DNA of 64,000 bases from Paraburkholderia madseniana (GCF_009690905.1 NZ_VOSW01000007.1:84600-148599); one strand, 5' to 3'; shown: positions 35,576 through 47,891, numbered from the stretch's first letter. Notes: a model not told the origin generated them from the letters alone. Program-made: numbers and translations.

Positions 35576-36418
35576 TCATTTCTTCAGCTTCTTCTGCGCT
35601 TGCTCGACCTGCTTGATGCTCGTTTCCGGTGTCGGCAGGCTTTCAGGCATGGTCCCACCAAGCTCCTGGATTGTCTGGCGCACCTTGCTGCCAACCTCGA
35701 AGTGCGTCTGGTTAGCGCGCTGCTTACTCCTGATCTCCTCGCGCCGCAGCTTTTCCTCAGTCTGGGTGGCGCGGAATAAATTCGCCGCCAGTTCTGCGCT
35801 GCCCATGTGATCGAGAATCTTCTGACTTTTCTTCAGGCCTTTCTTGGCGTGAATTTCTTGGTTGGCAAGTCCACCATATAGGCCCTTGTAGCCATGATCC
35901 TGGAAGACGGCGTAGTCGATCGGAGTTTCCACGCCTGCACCCTTTGCGGCGGCCGCCAGGTACTTATTGTGGGCCGCCATCTCGTTGCGAATCGCAAGGC
36001 GCTTTTCGTCCTCGCCGAGCTGTGCAAACTTGGCATCGTCCGCGAGTTCCTGACGCCGGGTCTGCACCGCAAAGTAGGTTTGCCCGTTAGCGATAACAGA
36101 TTTCGACGGATCACCATTCTGTACAATCAGGTAGCAGGCATAGCGGGATAGCGTGTAGTCGGTGATCCCGCGCGTTGCTCCGGATCCAAGGGTGACCATT
36201 TTGGTGACCTCACCGAAATGGTCTTGGACGGGGTGGCCCGACCGTCCGCAGGCAATCTTCGCCTTCTCGATCACTTGCACGAAGTTGCGCCAGTCCTGGT
36301 AATCGAGCAATGGCGCAAGACTACGCGCGAACCAAAACTCGGAATCGTCTTCGTTGACCTGCTTGATGCTTTCGAAGGTGCGGTGATGCAGCGCTACTAT
36401 GGGTTTGTTGTTCAACAC
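35576..36418 (-). CDS. dinD: DNA-damage-inducible protein D
   Basis: A 280-aa homologue of E. coli DinD (274 aa) over its full length: FESIKQVNEDDSEFWFARSLAPLLDY, LSRYACYLIVQNGDPSK, TYFAVQTRRQELAD and the C-terminal KVRQTIQELGGTMPESLPTPE. E. coli DinD inhibits RecA activity and belongs to the SOS regulon. Here a perfect LexA box lies 70 bases upstream. The start is uncertain: GTG at 36418 has GGAG at six bases; TTG codons at 36415 and 36436 are alternatives. The gene lies between the two mnmE-end copies, so it belongs to a mobile element. Confidence 0.88.
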   Translation of the reverse strand: MLNNKPIVALHHRTFESIKQVNEDDSEFWFARSLAPLLDYQDWRNFVQVIEKAKIACGRSGHPVQDHFGEVTKMVTLGSGATRGITDYTLSRYACYLIVQNGDPSKSVIANGQTYFAVQTRRQELADDAKFAQLGEDEKRLAIRNEMAAHNKYLAAAAKGAGVETPIDYAVFQDHGYKGLYGGLANQEIHAKKGLKKSQKILDHMGSAELAANLFRATQTEEKLRREEIRSKQRANQTHFEVGSKVRQTIQELGGTMPESLPTPETSIKQVEQAQKKLKK

Positions 36419-36487
36419 AGATGACTCCAGAGCCAACTTGGTAGACGATGGCTGGCCGAACTAGGCCGACACTTGCGGAAGATTGTA

Positions 36488-36503
36488 CTGTGTTTTTATA
36501 CAG
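36488..36503 (-). promoter_or_regulatory. LexA operator (SOS box) of dinD
   Basis: CTGT (36488-36491), eight bases, then ACAG (36500-36503), embedded in TA...GTA. This matches the E. coli-type LexA consensus exactly and sits in the 263-bp gap between mnmE and dinD. Confidence 0.75.
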
Positions 36504-36681
36504 GTACTGGAGTGGTGCAAGTGTCGTCGTGCAGCACAAAGTGCCGGACTTGCGGATACTTGATGCGTACACAGCGCGTAGCGCCCGGTCGATTTGCTCG
36601 CACGATAACGCTGCGCTGCGACGAAGCGGGTGACAACCTCTGGCGACGCGCTTACGAACGTTGGTCGTTGCCTGGCAATTG

Positions 36682-38076
36682 CTATTTGCCAATACAAAAC
36701 CGGCTGAAAATCACTCCGAGCAGGTCATCGGAGCTAAATTCACCAGTGATCGAGTTCAGCTGATCCTGCGCGAGACGCAGTTCTTCGGCGAACAGGTCGA
36801 GCGCTTGAGAGTTCTGATCGGCGTGCGCCGCCGCCGTCGCCAGATGCTCCTGAGCCGCGCGCAGCGCAATCAGATGCCGCTCGCGCGCGAGGTAGACGCT
36901 CTCCGCGCCGGCCTGCCAGCCGGCGATTCGCAGCAATTCTTCACGCAGCAACGCTACGCCATCGCCCCGTTTCGCCGACAGCCCCACTTCGCTGAGTTCG
37001 AGATCCGCGTCGAGCGGCGTCACCGATGGCGCGAGCCCCGTCAGATCCGTCTTGTTCAGCACGCGCACCACCGGCACGCCGCTCGGGAAACGCGCAGCGA
37101 TCGTTTCGTCTTCGGCGGTCATGCCGGTGCGTGCATCGAGCAGATGCAGCACGACATCCGCGCGTTCGATTTCGCTCCACGTGCGCGCAATGCCGATCTT
37201 CTCCACCTCGTCTTCGGTATCGCGCAGGCCGGCCGTGTCGATCACGTGCAGCGGAATGCCTTCGATCTGGATGGTCTGCGCAACCTTGTCGCGTGTCGTG
37301 CCGGCGATCGGAGTGACGATGGCCAACTCGGCGCCGGCCAGCGCGTTCAGCAGCGACGACTTGCCGACGTTCGGCTGCCCAGCCAGCACCACCGACAAAC
37401 CCTCACGCAGCAACGCGCCCTGGCGCGCTTCGCTCAACACGTGCACGAGGCGCTCGCGGATCCGCGTGAGCTTGCCGCGGGCGTCGGCGGCTTCGAGAAA
37501 GTCGATTTCTTCTTCCGGGAAATCGAGCGTCGCTTCGACCAGCATCCGCAGCGTGATGACCTCTTCAACCAAAGCATGAATGTCGCGCGAAAACGCGCCG
37601 TCGAGCGAGCGGCCCGCCGAGCGTGCGGCCGCCTCGGTGCTGGCCTCGATCAGATCGGCGACGGCTTCCGCTTGCGCCAGATCCAGCTTGTCGTTGAGAA
37701 ACGCGCGCCGCGTGAATTCGCCCGGCTCGGCCAGACGCAGACCGAACGCACGACCGGCGTCGATGCACCGCTGCAGCACCAGTTGCAGCACGACCGGACC
37801 GCCGTGGCCCTGCAACTCGAGCACGTGTTCGCCGGTGTAGGAGTGCGGCGCGGGAAAGTACAGTGCGATGCCGCGATCGAGCGCGCTGCCGGCGTCATCG
37901 AGGAACGGCACATAGCTCGCGTGACGCAGCGCGAGTGCCTGGCCAGTGAGCGCTTGCATCAACGGCTGTGCGGCGGCTTCCCCGGCGCGGCCGAACGAAA
38001 TCCGCACGACCCCGATTCCGCCTCGGCCGGGTGCGGTGGCAATGGCGACGATCGGATCGGAATCGGTGGCGAGCAT
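36682..38076 (-). CDS. mnmE: tRNA modification GTPase MnmE
   Basis: A 464-aa GTPase which, with MnmG, modifies wobble uridines (cmnm5U/nm5U) in tRNA. It has an N-terminal folate-binding domain, a helical domain and an inserted Ras-like G domain: P-loop GQPNVGKS (233-240), [14 protein letters not shown] (280-284) and NKTD. The essential C-terminal FCIGK (460-464) is intact. The start ATG at 38076 is chosen where MnmE homology begins. The 3' end serves as an attachment site: a diverged duplicate of its last 70 bases lies at 35379-35447. This gene copy must now use the end supplied by the element. Confidence 0.95.
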   Translation of the reverse strand: MLATDSDPIVAIATAPGRGGIGVVRISFGRAGEAAAQPLMQALTGQALALRHASYVPFLDDAGSALDRGIALYFPAPHSYTGEHVLELQGHGGPVVLQLVLQRCIDAGRAFGLRLAEPGEFTRRAFLNDKLDLAQAEAVADLIEASTEAAARSAGRSLDGAFSRDIHALVEEVITLRMLVEATLDFPEEEIDFLEAADARGKLTRIRERLVHVLSEARQGALLREGLSVVLAGQPNVGKSSLLNALAGAELAIVTPIAGTTRDKVAQTIQIEGIPLHVIDTAGLRDTEDEVEKIGIARTWSEIERADVVLHLLDARTGMTAEDETIAARFPSGVPVVRVLNKTDLTGLAPSVTPLDADLELSEVGLSAKRGDGVALLREELLRIAGWQAGAESVYLARERHLIALRAAQEHLATAAAHADQNSQALDLFAEELRLAQDQLNSITGEFSSDDLLGVIFSRFCIGK

Positions 38077-38422
38077 GGGAACGAGGCTGTCAGAAGGGAT
38101 TGAATGCGCATGAGTAAGCGCCGGGCATTGTAACGCGGGCATCCACCGGCTCTGGACTTGGCCCGATTCCTAACGCAGCCCGATTTTCATAAGACAAATG
38201 AGGATTTATCTCACACAAGCTAAGATAGCCTAAGACACATTTGCGACAGATGGACGCGCCAGAATGCCTAGAACGCACGCTGTACAAGGAAAAGACGGAA
38301 TTCTATAAAATCGTGAAACGCGTTATTAGCTGGTGATTTCAGGCTAAAAATAGCTCATTTAAGCAATAAAATAGCGCGTTTGGTTGTCCACTGATTATGC
38401 GCCGAATTGCACAATCGGGCCC
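38077..38422. other. AT-rich divergent promoter region of mnmE and a phage-type regulator
   Basis: No gene is seen. The part nearest the regulator gene is AT-rich. It contains GCTAAAAATAGC and a nearby AATAAAATAGCGC-like repeat (about 38342-38379) that could be operators. Confidence 0.4.
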
Positions 38423-38902
38423 ATGCCGACCTCCAAAGAAAAAGCAGCTTTCGCCAAACGGCTGAAAGACTCACTCCCCAAAGAAATTAAGGGTGGGACC
38501 GATTTAGCCAGGGAATTCAATCTGCTTTATAGCAGTGGCCCTGCCGTCTCACCACAAACCGCGCACAAATGGCTCGCGGGTACGACGATTCCAAAGCGCG
38601 ACAAGTTGCAGGTTTTAGCGACGTGGCTGCAAAAGGACGTTCACTGGTTGCACTACGGGCCGACGCCCTCCGGCAAGGCTAAGCCGCTTGGTCGTGGCGA
38701 GAAATATCCAATGACGCCGGAAACGATTGAGCTGGTGACGAAGATGGCTAACCGCTTCGTGGGTTTGTCGCCGAAGCAGCGCAATCTGGTGGAAGAACTG
38801 ATGACGGAGTTTGACGGCGGCACGCAACATGAAACTGACGCCGCGCCTGAAGACGCATCGACAACGACATCGAAAGATAAAGGCCAATCGACCGAGTCAT
38901 AA
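38423..38902 (+). CDS. Phage-repressor-like XRE-type transcriptional regulator
   Basis: A 159-aa protein. Its N-terminal 75 residues look like a helix-turn-helix repressor domain (FAKRLKDSLPKEIKGGTDLAREFN, PQTAHKWLAGTTIPKRDKLQVLATWL). The C-terminal part has a helix (PETIELVTKMANRFVGLSPKQRNLVEEL) and an acidic Thr/Ser-rich tail. It interrupts the usual yidC-mnmE adjacency and is divergent from mnmE. ATG at 38423 is chosen because the domain starts there, although the ribosome binding site is weak. It may autoregulate through the AT-rich repeats upstream. It could be a domesticated prophage repressor. Confidence 0.7.
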   Translation: MPTSKEKAAFAKRLKDSLPKEIKGGTDLAREFNLLYSSGPAVSPQTAHKWLAGTTIPKRDKLQVLATWLQKDVHWLHYGPTPSGKAKPLGRGEKYPMTPETIELVTKMANRFVGLSPKQRNLVEELMTEFDGGTQHETDAAPEDASTTTSKDKGQSTES

Positions 38903-38907
38903 AAAAA

Positions 38908-38938
38908 GCCGCCCGGTGTAAAACCGGGCGGCTTTTTT
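38908..38938. terminator. Strong bidirectional terminator between the regulator and yidC
   Basis: GCCGCCCGGT (38908-38917) pairs perfectly with ACCGGGCGGC (38923-38932). It is followed by six T residues on the plus strand and preceded by seven A residues, so it works for both the regulator and yidC. Confidence 0.9.
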
Positions 38939-38998
38939 ACAGCCAACTTCTGCCTGTCAGTCAGCGGGCGCTACCACCCGCTTCAGACAAGACATCAA

Positions 38999-40660
38999 TC
39001 AGGCCGCTTTCGTCTTCGCCTGCCCCATCATCCGCGTGATGTAGTACTGCTGGGCGATCGACAGAACGTTGTTCACCACGTAGTACAGCACCAGACCGGC
39101 CGGGAAGAAGAAGAACATGACCGAGAACGCGATCGGCATGAACATCATCATTTTGGCTTGAACCGGGTCCGGCGGCGTCGGGTTCAGCTTGGTCTGCAGG
39201 AACATCGAGACGGCCATCAGCACCGGCAGGATGAAGAACGGGTCTTGCTGCGACAGATCGTGAATCCAGAGAATCCACGGCGCGCCGCGCATTTCAACCG
39301 ACGACAGCAGCACCCAGTACAGCGAGATGAACACCGGAATCTGAATCACGACCGGCAGACAGCCGCCGAACGGATTGACCTTCTCGGTCTTGTACAACTC
39401 CATCAGCGCCGAATTCATCTTCTGCGGATCGCCCTTGAAGCGTTCGCGCAGGGCTTGCATACGCGGCGTGATCGCCTTCATGCGCGCCATCGACTTGTAG
39501 CTCGCGGCCGACAGCGGGAAGAACACGGCCTTGATCAGCAGCGTGAGCAGCACGATCGACCAGCCCCAGTTGCCGACATAGCTGTGGATCTTCTCGAGCA
39601 GCCAGAACAGCGGCTTCGCGATGATCGTGACCCAGCCATAGTCCTTCACCAGTTCCAGACCCGGGGCGATGCCTTCGAGCATGCGCTCTTCTTCCGGACC
39701 GGCAAACAGGCGTGCGGACACATCAACCGACTGGCCCGGGGCGATAGTCGCCACCGGTTGCTTCACGCCAACGCGATACAGCGTCGGATCGATCTTCTCG
39801 ACATAGATGTCGCGCTTCGCACCTTGCTGCGGAATCCATGCCGACGCGAAGTAATGCTGCACCATCGCGATCCAGCCGTTGTCGGCCGAATTGACGAAGT
39901 CTTCCTTGTTCTTGTCGATGTCGCTGAACGTCATCTTCTGGAAGTGGTGCTGCTCGGTGAAGACAGCCGGTCCGATGAACGTGTGCGAGAAGCGCGGCGT
40001 TTCCACCGGCGTGTCGTCGCGCACCAATTCCATATAGACCGACGGCGTGACCGGCGCGGTCCCGACGTTCTCGATCTTCGTGTCGACGCCGATCACATAG
40101 CTGCCGCGCGTGAACGTGTAGGTCTTGATGACCTTCACGCCACCCTTGACCGGCGACTCGAGGCTGAGCTGGAACGACTTGGCGTCGCCCGTCAGATCGT
40201 GCGGCTGGTTCGGCACCGGCGTGAAGATGTCGGTGTGGTTCGGGAAATCGCCGCCGAGCAGACCGGTGCGCGCCAGATACGTATGGTTCGCGGTACGGTC
40301 GAACAGGGTGATGACCAGATCGGGCGTCTTGCCGTCGCCTTGCTTGACGAGCGACAGCTTCGACAGCGTGCCGCCGCGGGTGTCGATCTCGCCGTTATAA
40401 ACGTCGGTGCTGAAGCTGATCAGCTGGCCCTGAGCCGCGGCAGCCGGCGCAGTGCCCGGCGCAGCAGCGTTGGTGGCCGGCAGATCGGCGGATTGGGTTC
40501 CCGGCGTCGTGGTTCCCGGTGCGGCGCTACCGACGGTTTTGGTCGGGTTGGCGCTCGGGAAGAACATCGACGGGCGTCCGTGGTCGCGTTGCCAGTTGTC
40601 GAACAGCATGACCGCTGACATGAAAAAGATGACCCATAGGACGGTGCGTTTGATATCCAT
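38999..40660 (-). CDS. yidC: Membrane protein insertase YidC
   Basis: A 553-aa inner-membrane insertase that works alone or with SecYEG. It has an N-terminal membrane anchor (about 4-22), a low-complexity linker, a large periplasmic beta-sandwich domain (about 80-340) and five C-terminal transmembrane helices with family motifs ([45 protein letters not shown]). Length matches E. coli YidC (548 aa). It lies 30 bases after yidD, in the conserved rpmH-rnpA-yidD-yidC order. Confidence 0.95.
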   Translation of the reverse strand: MDIKRTVLWVIFFMSAVMLFDNWQRDHGRPSMFFPSANPTKTVGSAAPGTTTPGTQSADLPATNAAAPGTAPAAAAQGQLISFSTDVYNGEIDTRGGTLSKLSLVKQGDGKTPDLVITLFDRTANHTYLARTGLLGGDFPNHTDIFTPVPNQPHDLTGDAKSFQLSLESPVKGGVKVIKTYTFTRGSYVIGVDTKIENVGTAPVTPSVYMELVRDDTPVETPRFSHTFIGPAVFTEQHHFQKMTFSDIDKNKEDFVNSADNGWIAMVQHYFASAWIPQQGAKRDIYVEKIDPTLYRVGVKQPVATIAPGQSVDVSARLFAGPEEERMLEGIAPGLELVKDYGWVTIIAKPLFWLLEKIHSYVGNWGWSIVLLTLLIKAVFFPLSAASYKSMARMKAITPRMQALRERFKGDPQKMNSALMELYKTEKVNPFGGCLPVVIQIPVFISLYWVLLSSVEMRGAPWILWIHDLSQQDPFFILPVLMAVSMFLQTKLNPTPPDPVQAKMMMFMPIAFSVMFFFFPAGLVLYYVVNNVLSIAQQYYITRMMGQAKTKAA

Positions 40661-40690
40661 GCGTTGTCTCAGTGTCGATGGAACGGCGCG

Positions 40691-40921
40691 TCAGCGCTTT
40701 TCAGAAGTGGGAGGCGGGACGAGATCGATGCCGCCCGCGGAAAACGGGTGGCAGCGGCAAATACGCCTGGCGGCGAGATAAGTCCCGCGCGCGGCGCCAT
40801 GATACTGGATTGCTTCGCGCGCGTAATCAGAGCAGGAAGGGTAAAAACGGCACCGGTTGCCGAGCATGGGGCTGACGGCAACCTTGTAGAAACGCAATAA
40901 AGCGATGAGTACCGTTTGCAT
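40691..40921 (-). CDS. yidD: Membrane protein insertion efficiency factor YidD
   Basis: A 76-aa protein with the complete YidD signature: [31 protein letters not shown] and [18 protein letters not shown], with its conserved cysteines. It assists YidC-dependent insertion at the inner face of the membrane. The position between rnpA and yidC is conserved across bacteria. Confidence 0.93.
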   Translation of the reverse strand: MQTVLIALLRFYKVAVSPMLGNRCRFYPSCSDYAREAIQYHGAARGTYLAARRICRCHPFSAGGIDLVPPPTSEKR

Positions 40922-41036
40922 GACTGGTGCGGCCTAACGGCGCCGCGCAACGTGGAGTACCGGGCGACGCCCGCGCAGCCTGGCTGCCCGAGCTACTTTG
41001 GCGGCCTGTACTGCAAAGCGGGCAGTCACTTGAGCG

Positions 41037-41549
41037 TCATTCCGTCTTGGGCGCTTCCGCGGGCGGCGCCTCGCGACGGACAATTTCGCGCGCTGCTTTA
41101 TCGAGCAGCGTCTCTATTTCGCTGCGGCACAGCGCCCTCAACGGCGACGACGAGGCGCTCGGCAAAGCTTTCTTGTCGAAGCGCGTGTGCAGACGCAACA
41201 GCACATCCCAACCGCCGAATTCCGCGCGACGCAGCCGGAAGGCTTCACGCGCGAGTCGACGTACCAGATTACGCGTGGCCGCGCGCGGCGCATACTTCTT
41301 GCCGATCACGAGACCTAAGCGAGCGTCGTTACCGGTGGGCCGGCCGTACACCACGAAGTGCGCGGTGCGGCGCCACGGGCGCAAACGAAAAACGGATGAA
41401 AATTCATCCGTTTTCAGTAGCCTTGCGGCTTTGGGGAAGGCGGCTTGCGCTCGCAACGGAATCGAGCCCAGTTGCGGCGCCCCAGCCGCTCCCGCTTCAC
41501 CGCGGGCTTCGCCTGTAGGCACTGACAGAGCGCGCAATCCGCTCGCCAA
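41037..41549 (-). CDS. rnpA: Ribonuclease P protein component
   Basis: Protein subunit of RNase P, which matures the 5' end of tRNAs. The conserved part is [17 protein letters not shown] followed by the RNA-binding helix [15 protein letters not shown]. The frame opens at a TTG (41549) only two bases after the rpmH stop, giving 170 aa, longer than the usual 115-140. The N-terminal 35 residues are Ala/Gly-rich and not conserved, and there is no ATG before the conserved core. The true start could be an internal TTG near 41460. The rpmH-rnpA overlap arrangement is typical. Confidence 0.88.
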   Translation of the reverse strand: MASGLRALSVPTGEARGEAGAAGAPQLGSIPLRAQAAFPKAARLLKTDEFSSVFRLRPWRRTAHFVVYGRPTGNDARLGLVIGKKYAPRAATRNLVRRLAREAFRLRRAEFGGWDVLLRLHTRFDKKALPSASSSPLRALCRSEIETLLDKAAREIVRREAPPAEAPKTE

Positions 41550-41551
41550 CC

Positions 41552-41686
41552 TTAGATGGCGAGGCGCTTGCGGCCCTTCGCGCGACGTGCGTTGATGACC
41601 TTGCGGCCACCTGCGGTCTTCATGCGAACGCGGAAGCCGTGGGTGCGCTTGCGACGGGTAACGGAAGGTTGGTAAGTACGTTTCAT
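41552..41686 (-). CDS. rpmH: Ribosomal protein bL34
   Basis: A 44-aa protein, [18 protein letters not shown] to [11 protein letters not shown], the full-length and highly conserved bL34 of the large ribosomal subunit. GAGAG precedes the ATG. It heads the rpmH-rnpA-yidD-yidC block, divergent from dnaA. Confidence 0.97.
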
Positions 41687-42088
41687 GTTGCTCTCACTTG
41701 ATCGACTGATCGAAAATTAACCGCACGATCATCGCTGAAGCGGCAATGGCCGGAGGTTTACAGAATTGGTTTTCGCGGAACCCGCTATTTAAACCGGTTT
41801 TCTTTTGGCCGTCAATAGTTTAGCCTGGTTCGGCCTGGTCCCAGGAAGACTTCGCCGGATGATCAGTCCCTGTGGATAACTCCCTTTCGCCGACGTTTTG
41901 GCGGTAGAATCTCGCCTTACTTCCCAAAAATTCTGCACGCCGCTCCGGCTCGCTTGCCCCGCAAACCCTTGTGGCACAAGCGCCTGGAGCCATTGCGCCT
42001 GGTTCGGCCTAGCTGCTCAGGGCCTTGTTGCGTACGCGCGACAGGGGCAGCGGCGAACCGCCGTGCACATCATAACGACAGCAACTCG
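41687..42088. other. rpmH-dnaA intergenic region, candidate replication origin
   Basis: This 402-base gap lies between the divergent rpmH and dnaA genes, where many bacteria place oriC. It contains one perfect DnaA box (41871-41879), flanked by a relatively AT-richer stretch at about 41700-41830. I find no cluster of additional perfect boxes. It also holds the rpmH and dnaA promoters. The origin assignment rests mainly on gene context. Confidence 0.4.
41871..41879 (-). promoter_or_regulatory. Perfect DnaA box
   Basis: TGTGGATAA is the reverse complement of the consensus TTATCCACA. It lies 210 bases upstream of dnaA and may serve origin function or dnaA autoregulation. Confidence 0.7.
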
Positions 42089-43726
42089 ATGAACGATTTC
42101 TGGCAACACTGTTCCGCATTGCTGGAGCGCGAGCTAACGCCCCAGCAGTACGTGACGTGGATCAAACCGTTGGCCCCGGTCGCCTTCGACGCCGCTGCGA
42201 ACACGCTTAGCATCGCTGCGCCGAACCGCTTCAAGCTCGACTGGGTCAAGAGCCAGTTCTCCGGCCGCATCGCGGATATGGCCCGCGATTTCTGGCACGC
42301 TCCGGTCGACGTGCAATTTGTGCTGGACCCGAAAGCAGGCATGCGCGCCCCTGCGGCGACGTCGTCGCCGGCTCCGTCGCGGCCGTCTTCCGCACCTGGC
42401 GCAATGGGCGGCGGCCATTCGTCCGGTGCAAACGGCGGTGGGGCCGCCGTGGACGCAGCCGTCGGCGCCGTACAAGCGTCGCAAGCCGCGCGCGCCAATG
42501 GCGCGAACAGTGCGATGGCGACCCTCAATGCGAATGCACGCGCTGCGGCTGACCACAACGCGAACGCACGCGCGGTCGCTGAGGACGCCGCCGACCTCGA
42601 TCTCCCCAGCCTCGACGCGAACGAAGCCGCCGCCGCCCGCCGCACGTGGCGCCCGGGCCAAAGCGCGAGCTCGAACGGCAACGGCGACAACGACTCGATG
42701 TACGAGCGCTCGAAGCTCAACCCCGTGCTGACCTTCGACAACTTCGTGACCGGTAAGGCCAACCAGTTGGCGCGGGCCGCGGCGATTCAGGTCGCGGACA
42801 ACCCCGGCATCTCGTACAACCCGCTGTTTCTGTACGGCGGCGTGGGCCTGGGCAAGACCCACCTGATCCACGCGATCGGCAACCAGCTTCTAATGGACAA
42901 AGCTGGAGCGCGGATTCGCTACATCCACGCGGAGCAGTATGTGTCCGACGTGGTGAAGGCCTACCAGCGTAAGGCGTTCGACGACTTCAAGCGCTACTAC
43001 CACTCGCTCGACCTGCTGCTGATCGACGATATTCAATTTTTCTCAGGCAAGTCGCGTACACAAGAGGAATTCTTCTACGCGTTCGAGGCGCTGGTCGCGA
43101 ACAAGGCGCAGGTGATCATCACCAGCGACACGTATCCGAAGGAAATCTCCGGTATCGACGACCGCCTGATCTCGCGCTTCGACTCCGGCCTGACGGTGGC
43201 GATCGAGCCGCCCGAGCTGGAAATGCGCGTCGCGATTCTGATGCGCAAGGCGCAATCCGAGTTCGTGAGCCTGAATGAAGACGTCGCATTCTTCGTCGCC
43301 AAGCATCTGCGTTCGAACGTCCGTGAACTGGAAGGCGCGCTGCGCAAGATCCTCGCGTATTCGAAGTTCCACGGCCGCGAAATCACGATCGAAGTGACGA
43401 AAGAAGCGCTGAAAGACCTGTTGACGGTGCAAAACCGGCAGATTTCGGTGGAAAACATCCAGAAGACCACGGCTGACTTTTACAGCATCAAGGTCGCGGA
43501 CATGTATTCGAAGAAGCGTCCGGCGAACATCGCGCGGCCGCGGCAGATCGCGATGTATCTGGCGAAGGAGCTGACGCAGAAGAGTTTGCCGGAAATCGGC
43601 GAGCTGTTTGGCGGGCGCGACCACACCACCGTGCTGCACGCGGTGCGCAAGATCGCCGCCGAGCGCGGCACGGACGCGCAGCTGAACCACGAACTGCACG
43701 TGCTGGAGCAAACGCTGAAAGGTTAA
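42089..43726 (+). CDS. dnaA: Chromosomal replication initiator DnaA
   Basis: A 545-aa AAA+ ATPase that binds DnaA boxes and opens oriC. Domain I (about 1-80) begins [25 protein letters not shown]. Domain II is an unusually long Ala/Asn-rich linker (about 85-205). Domain III has Walker [10 protein letters not shown] and Walker [10 protein letters not shown]. Domain IV carries the DNA-binding signature [17 protein letters not shown] at 42089 is chosen because DnaA homology begins there; the frame is open further upstream. The long linker is typical of burkholderias. Confidence 0.96.
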   Translation: MNDFWQHCSALLERELTPQQYVTWIKPLAPVAFDAAANTLSIAAPNRFKLDWVKSQFSGRIADMARDFWHAPVDVQFVLDPKAGMRAPAATSSPAPSRPSSAPGAMGGGHSSGANGGGAAVDAAVGAVQASQAARANGANSAMATLNANARAAADHNANARAVAEDAADLDLPSLDANEAAAARRTWRPGQSASSNGNGDNDSMYERSKLNPVLTFDNFVTGKANQLARAAAIQVADNPGISYNPLFLYGGVGLGKTHLIHAIGNQLLMDKAGARIRYIHAEQYVSDVVKAYQRKAFDDFKRYYHSLDLLLIDDIQFFSGKSRTQEEFFYAFEALVANKAQVIITSDTYPKEISGIDDRLISRFDSGLTVAIEPPELEMRVAILMRKAQSEFVSLNEDVAFFVAKHLRSNVRELEGALRKILAYSKFHGREITIEVTKEALKDLLTVQNRQISVENIQKTTADFYSIKVADMYSKKRPANIARPRQIAMYLAKELTQKSLPEIGELFGGRDHTTVLHAVRKIAAERGTDAQLNHELHVLEQTLKG

Positions 43727-43945
43727 GCAGGTCGGGCGGGAAATTCGACCTGTTTATTTCCAAACTCGCCCCCATTTTAGTGGAGCGGTTCCGTTTTCAG
43801 GCACAATACAGGTTTAACCGCCCGGCGGCCGCGGGCGGAATTCACGCCGTGACAGGCGCTGCGTGGCGCCGGCGGGGAGCCGCGGTTGCGCGCTGTAAGG
43901 CTGGCAAGTCAGGCGCGCAGGCCGTTATATCAACGAAGGAACTCT

Positions 43946-45049
43946 ATGCAACTGGTCAAGACCGAACGCGATAACCTCCTCAGGCCGCTGCAAACCGTGA
44001 GCGGCATCGTCGAACGCCGCCATACGTTGCCGATCCTCGCCAATTTGCTGATTACCAAGAACGGCCCTGAAGTGTCGTTCCTGTCGACCGACCTCGAGTT
44101 GCAGATCACCACGCGTGCCGATTTTGGCGTGGGCGGCGATTCGGTCGCGACCACGGTGGCAGCAAGAAAGCTCCTCGACATTCTGCGCGCCATGCCCGAC
44201 GGGCAGGTCACGCTCACGCTGAACGACAAGCGTTTGACCGTGCAATCCGGCAAGAGCCGCTTTGCGCTGCAAACCCTGGCGGCCGACGAGTTCCCGACCG
44301 TCGCTCAGGCTAAAGACTACGGCGCGAACCTGGTGGTTCCCCAGAAAACGTTCCGCCAGTTGCTCGGCATGGTCCATTTTTCGATGGCCCAGCAGGACAT
44401 CCGCTACTACCTGAACGGCATGCTGCTGGTGGTAGATGGCGACCAACTGATGGCGGTCGCAACCGACGGCCACCGTCTGGCGTTCTCGTCGATGAAGATC
44501 GAAGGCTCGTTCGCGCGTCAGGAAGTGATCATTCCGCGTAAGACGATTCTGGAACTGCAGCGTCTGCTGGAAGACATCGACGACACGCTGAAGATCGACA
44601 TCGCGCCGACGCAAGTGAAGTTCACCTTCGGCCAGGTCGAACTCGTGTCGAAGCTGGTGGAAGGCAAATTCCCCGACTTCCAGCGCGTGATTCCGAAGTC
44701 GCACAAGAATCAGTTCGTGATCGGCCGTGAAGAACTGCAGCGCTCGCTGCAACGCGCCGCGATTCTGACGTCGGACAAATTCAAGGGCGTGCGCTGCATT
44801 ATCGAGCCGGGCCAGTTGAAGATCATGTCGACCAACGCCGATCAGGAAGAGGCGCAGGAAGAACTGGAAATCGCGTACGACGGCGACAGCGTCGATATCG
44901 GGTTCAACGTCACGTATCTGCTCGACGTGCTCGCGAACCTGAAGGTCGATATGTTGCAAGTGAGCCTTGGCGACGCCAGCTCCAGCGCGTTGATCACGAT
45001 TCCCGAGAACGACGAATTCAAATACGTCGTGATGCCGATGCGCATCTAA
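43946..45049 (+). CDS. dnaN: DNA polymerase III sliding clamp (beta)
   Basis: A 367-aa clamp with the three-fold repeated topology of the family. It starts MQLVKTERDNLLRPLQTVSGIVERRHTLPILANLL and ends EFKYVVMPMRI. AAGGAAC precedes the ATG at 43946. It encircles DNA and tethers polymerase III. It is 219 bases after dnaA and is followed by a terminator before gyrB. Confidence 0.97.
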   Translation: MQLVKTERDNLLRPLQTVSGIVERRHTLPILANLLITKNGPEVSFLSTDLELQITTRADFGVGGDSVATTVAARKLLDILRAMPDGQVTLTLNDKRLTVQSGKSRFALQTLAADEFPTVAQAKDYGANLVVPQKTFRQLLGMVHFSMAQQDIRYYLNGMLLVVDGDQLMAVATDGHRLAFSSMKIEGSFARQEVIIPRKTILELQRLLEDIDDTLKIDIAPTQVKFTFGQVELVSKLVEGKFPDFQRVIPKSHKNQFVIGREELQRSLQRAAILTSDKFKGVRCIIEPGQLKIMSTNADQEEAQEELEIAYDGDSVDIGFNVTYLLDVLANLKVDMLQVSLGDASSSALITIPENDEFKYVVMPMRI

Positions 45050-45074
45050 CGCGTCCAAAACCAAAGAACACACC

Positions 45075-45105
45075 AAGGGGCGCAGCGCCCCTTTGGCGTT
45101 TTTAT
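45075..45105 (+). terminator. Terminator after dnaN
   Basis: AAGGGGCG (45075-45082) pairs with CGCCCCTT (45086-45093) over a 3-nt loop, followed after a short spacer by GTTTTTAT. Confidence 0.65.
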
Positions 45106-45115
45106 GGTGTTTTGA

Positions 45116-47635
<2,520 letters not shown>

Positions 47636-47650
47636 AGATGTCGTGTCGGG

Positions 47651-47712
47651 TGCCACAGAAAGTGAAAACTGTGCCAGGTAAGTGAAAAACTGCTGCCACA
47701 GATAGTGAAAAA
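47651..47712 (+). repeat. Triple direct repeat, probable IS21-type element end
   Basis: Three copies of a roughly 18-base unit follow each other 21-22 bases apart: TGCCACAGAAAGTGAAAA (47651), TGCCAGGTAAGTGAAAAA (47672) and TGCCACAGATAGTGAAAA (47694). They lie 16 bases past the gyrB stop. IS21-family elements carry such repeated subterminal transposase sites, but no istA/istB gene is present. This is probably a remnant end. The repeats are seen directly; the IS family is recalled. Confidence 0.45.
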
Positions 47713-47810
47713 ATCGGGCGAGTTTTCGTGAGCCTTGGTACTCGCTGAGTGACACCGTGATCGAGTTAAGTGGCCGCACACGCGGACGTCAGTTATTGCT
47801 ACTGGCAGAC

Positions 47811-47884
47811 GGGGCGAAAGGTCAAGCAAGAGCGGGAATCTTTTAATCCGTAGCGCGACTGTTCCAGTCATCCGCGCCCTACCA
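47811..47884 (+). pseudogene. Degenerate tRNA-Lys(UUU)-like sequence
   Basis: Exactly 74 bases fit tRNA geometry. The acceptor arm GGGGCG pairs with CGCCCT (6 of 7 pairs, one G-U), and discriminator A and CCA are encoded at the end. The D stem retains 3 of 4 pairs. The anticodon-loop sequence CTTTTAATCCG is as in tRNA-Lys, and the T-loop is TTCCAGT. U8 is missing, the anticodon stem is broken by a two-base insertion, and the T stem has two mismatches. It is followed at once by a perfect terminator. A decayed tRNA gene, perhaps carried by a mobile element, is the best reading. Confidence 0.4.
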
Positions 47885-47891
47885 AGAAGTT

